This document shows, piece by piece, positions 62,657-64,000 of a stretch of DNA of 64,000 bases. Under the pieces are notes generated by a model that was not told where the DNA came from, searched no databases, and saw only the letters and a program-made list of their open reading frames with translations. This DNA comes from Limnephilus marmoratus (taxonomy: Eukaryota > Arthropoda > Insecta > Trichoptera > Limnephilidae), in the NCBI GenBank assembly GCA_917880885.1, contig OU862917.1, positions 55,441,227-55,505,226 of the forward strand, in the 5' to 3' direction. Position 1 is the stretch's first letter, and each line of letters begins with the position of its first letter. The position numbers and the translations under genes are program-made.

Positions 62657-62823
62657 AGGAGGCCTACATTAATTACGTGAGCAATTTTTTCTTCCAATCT
62701 AAACCCCTCTATCCCCCCTTGGTGAGATAAATTTGGGCCACTTCGTATATTCTTTTCAAGTAACGTGAGCTTTGGCTGGAACCCCCCCCCCCGTTTGAGC
62801 TCACGTAATTAATGTATTCCCCC
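62657..62823. mobile_element. 167-bp MITE, TA-flanked
   Basis: The inverted ends share TACATTAATTACGTGAGC exactly; the outer 7-8 bases differ at a few positions. TA is present on both sides (62655-62656, 62824-62825). A C12 run lies at about 62782-62792. Related in layout to the MITE at 14439-14593. Confidence 0.85.
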
Positions 62824-62825
62824 TA

Positions 62826-63899
62826 AGTAAGTGGAAAGTACAAAATTCACAAAAAATATAAATCCGTACACAACCTCTGATACTAAATTGCTTAATTTGT
62901 GTAATTTTTAACTTAATAGAAACACTGAATTTAATAAGTTTTAATTTTTATTTTTAAAAATTTTTCCGACTTTATAAAATAATCGTACGTACAAAATATA
63001 ACGGTGAATTTAAGTATAAATATTGTATTTCTTAGTCCTCCTCACTAGGGGGTCCTGTGCCGAGGCGGACTGAAGTTATTTAAATATAGTTTATTTGTCT
63101 CCTATGTCGTTTTCAGTGCCTTCATTAGGGTTTTTTCATTGATCTCTATCAGCCATATTTTTATTCTTGATTTGTATTTATTAGACTGTTTTTATTAGTT
63201 TTACGTAAACACAATAGTTATTGTTTCTGAGGCGGTCTATCGGTACGAAGTTCGCTGGGTCAGCTAGTGTTACATAAATTAATATTGATCCTTTTATTGC
63301 ATTGATTAAAAACAAAAATCCTGAAATTCAAGCATTTGAAACGATGAAGTTTGAATTCATTTCTTCGTAAACCATTTCTAATTTTGTTCGGACGCCAGGG
63401 TGATGTTTTTTATATCTCCAGGCATTAGACGTATTTCAAGATTGATCCGAGCCGGTGCGCGGTGTTTTAAATGCAATTTGCTCAGTCTTTTATTGCAAGT
63501 TTTATCTGCAATCAAGATGCATTTCTAGCTCCTAAAGATGCTGCGCTATTGTCTCCTATGACCCGGGGTCATCTCTTGTTGCCTCGGCGGCGGTAGACAT
63601 AAGGAACTAGGCAGGGACTGAACTACAGAACTATAGATTTGCCATTTAATTGTCGGAGCAACCGTTAGTTTAATTAATTAACAACTTCTCGTGCACGCGA
63701 TGGTCTTTGTGAGGATATGTCCGTTGCAATAAATTGTTGACCTGATACACGGGGTGTTAAGGGACGTACTTGGCTTTCTTTAACCAGTGATTCCTGACAT
63801 GATTTGGAGTAAAAAATATATTTTTTATGGTTTTGAAGAAAATAAAATGAAAAAAAAACAAAAAAGTCACCGGAGACCAAAATTTCATTTAAATATTTT
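62826..63899. other. No gene; short shared retroposon motifs at 63038-63265
   Basis: CCTCACTAGGGGGTCCTGTG.CGAGGCGGACTG (63043-63073) parallels 42203-42230; GTTCGCTGGGTCAGCTAGTG lies at 63249. The remainder to 63899 has no recognised feature. Confidence 0.4.
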
Positions 63900-64000
63900 A
63901 CTTTTTTACATTAGTTCAACACAGGAGGTCCCGGATCAATATAATTCCCTAAGGGTTTACATCATCATTGAGGATGCTGTGTGGAGGGTCTTCTCCAAAT
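63900..64000 (-). repeat. LINE-B/SINE-B tail running off the window
   Basis: CATTAGTTCAACACAGGAGG, a decayed palindrome, then GGATGCTGTGTGGAGGGTCT. Whether it belongs to the LINE or the SINE cannot be decided from what is inside the window. Confidence 0.7.

Overview
The window looks like a stretch of an arthropod, most likely insect, nuclear genome. It is AT-rich and eukaryotic in style: one gene with a signal-peptide exon and GT-AG introns, tRNA-derived and LINE-tailed SINEs, Jockey, RTE and CR1-like LINEs, Penelope-like elements with hammerhead-ribozyme cores, hAT elements with 8-bp target duplications, and TA-flanked MITEs. I see no bacterial operon, CRISPR array, rRNA or clearly functional tRNA. 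The species cannot be named from the sequence.

Layout. 0-5 kb: decayed LINE and hAT (ZMYM1-like) remains. 5.4-10.0 kb: one full-length, apparently intact Jockey-type retrotransposon on the minus strand, with ORF1 (Gag-like, three zinc knuckles) overlapping ORF2 (endonuclease plus reverse transcriptase) by 8 nt. It is the only stretch with long open frames and is GC-richer than its surroundings. 10.0-17.9 kb: tandem repeats, SINEs, a 155-bp MITE, and a 4 x 77-bp array of perfect hairpins. 18.2-20.6 kb: the only convincing host gene, a secreted Thr-rich mucin-like protein with 258-bp internal repeats. It carries a frameshift and a LINE inserted in its coding repeats. 20.7-31 kb: 5'-truncated LINEs, SINEs and Penelope-like pieces. 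31.8-34.2 kb: a complete hAT element with an exact 8-bp target duplication but a broken transposase. 34-50 kb: mostly SINE and LINE fragments. 50.9-53.7 kb: a Penelope-like element split by a 2.26-kb TA-flanked element that itself carries a LINE fragment. 54-64 kb: palindromic MITEs, an RTE LINE split by a 900-bp hAT MITE, and a 1.94-kb TA-flanked element with an iterated motif.

How the parts relate. Most of the window is a nested record of insertions. At least six insertions into older elements can be read at base level: SINE in LINE, MITE in SINE, SINE in Penelope, LINE in DNA element in Penelope, hAT MITE in RTE, and LINE in host gene. Four relationships stand out. A LINE (here LINE-B) and a SINE (SINE-B) share a ~95-bp 3' tail with a palindromic core, the hallmark of a SINE that borrows its partner LINE's machinery. 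Penelope-like pieces carry recognisable hammerhead cores. Two unrelated TA-flanked elements (51.1-53.3 and 60.1-62.1 kb) both reiterate their own subterminal motif internally. A tandem array of 21-bp-stem hairpins lies 320 bp upstream of the mucin-like gene's first visible exon. Family labels LINE-B, LINE-C, SINE-A and SINE-B are mine.
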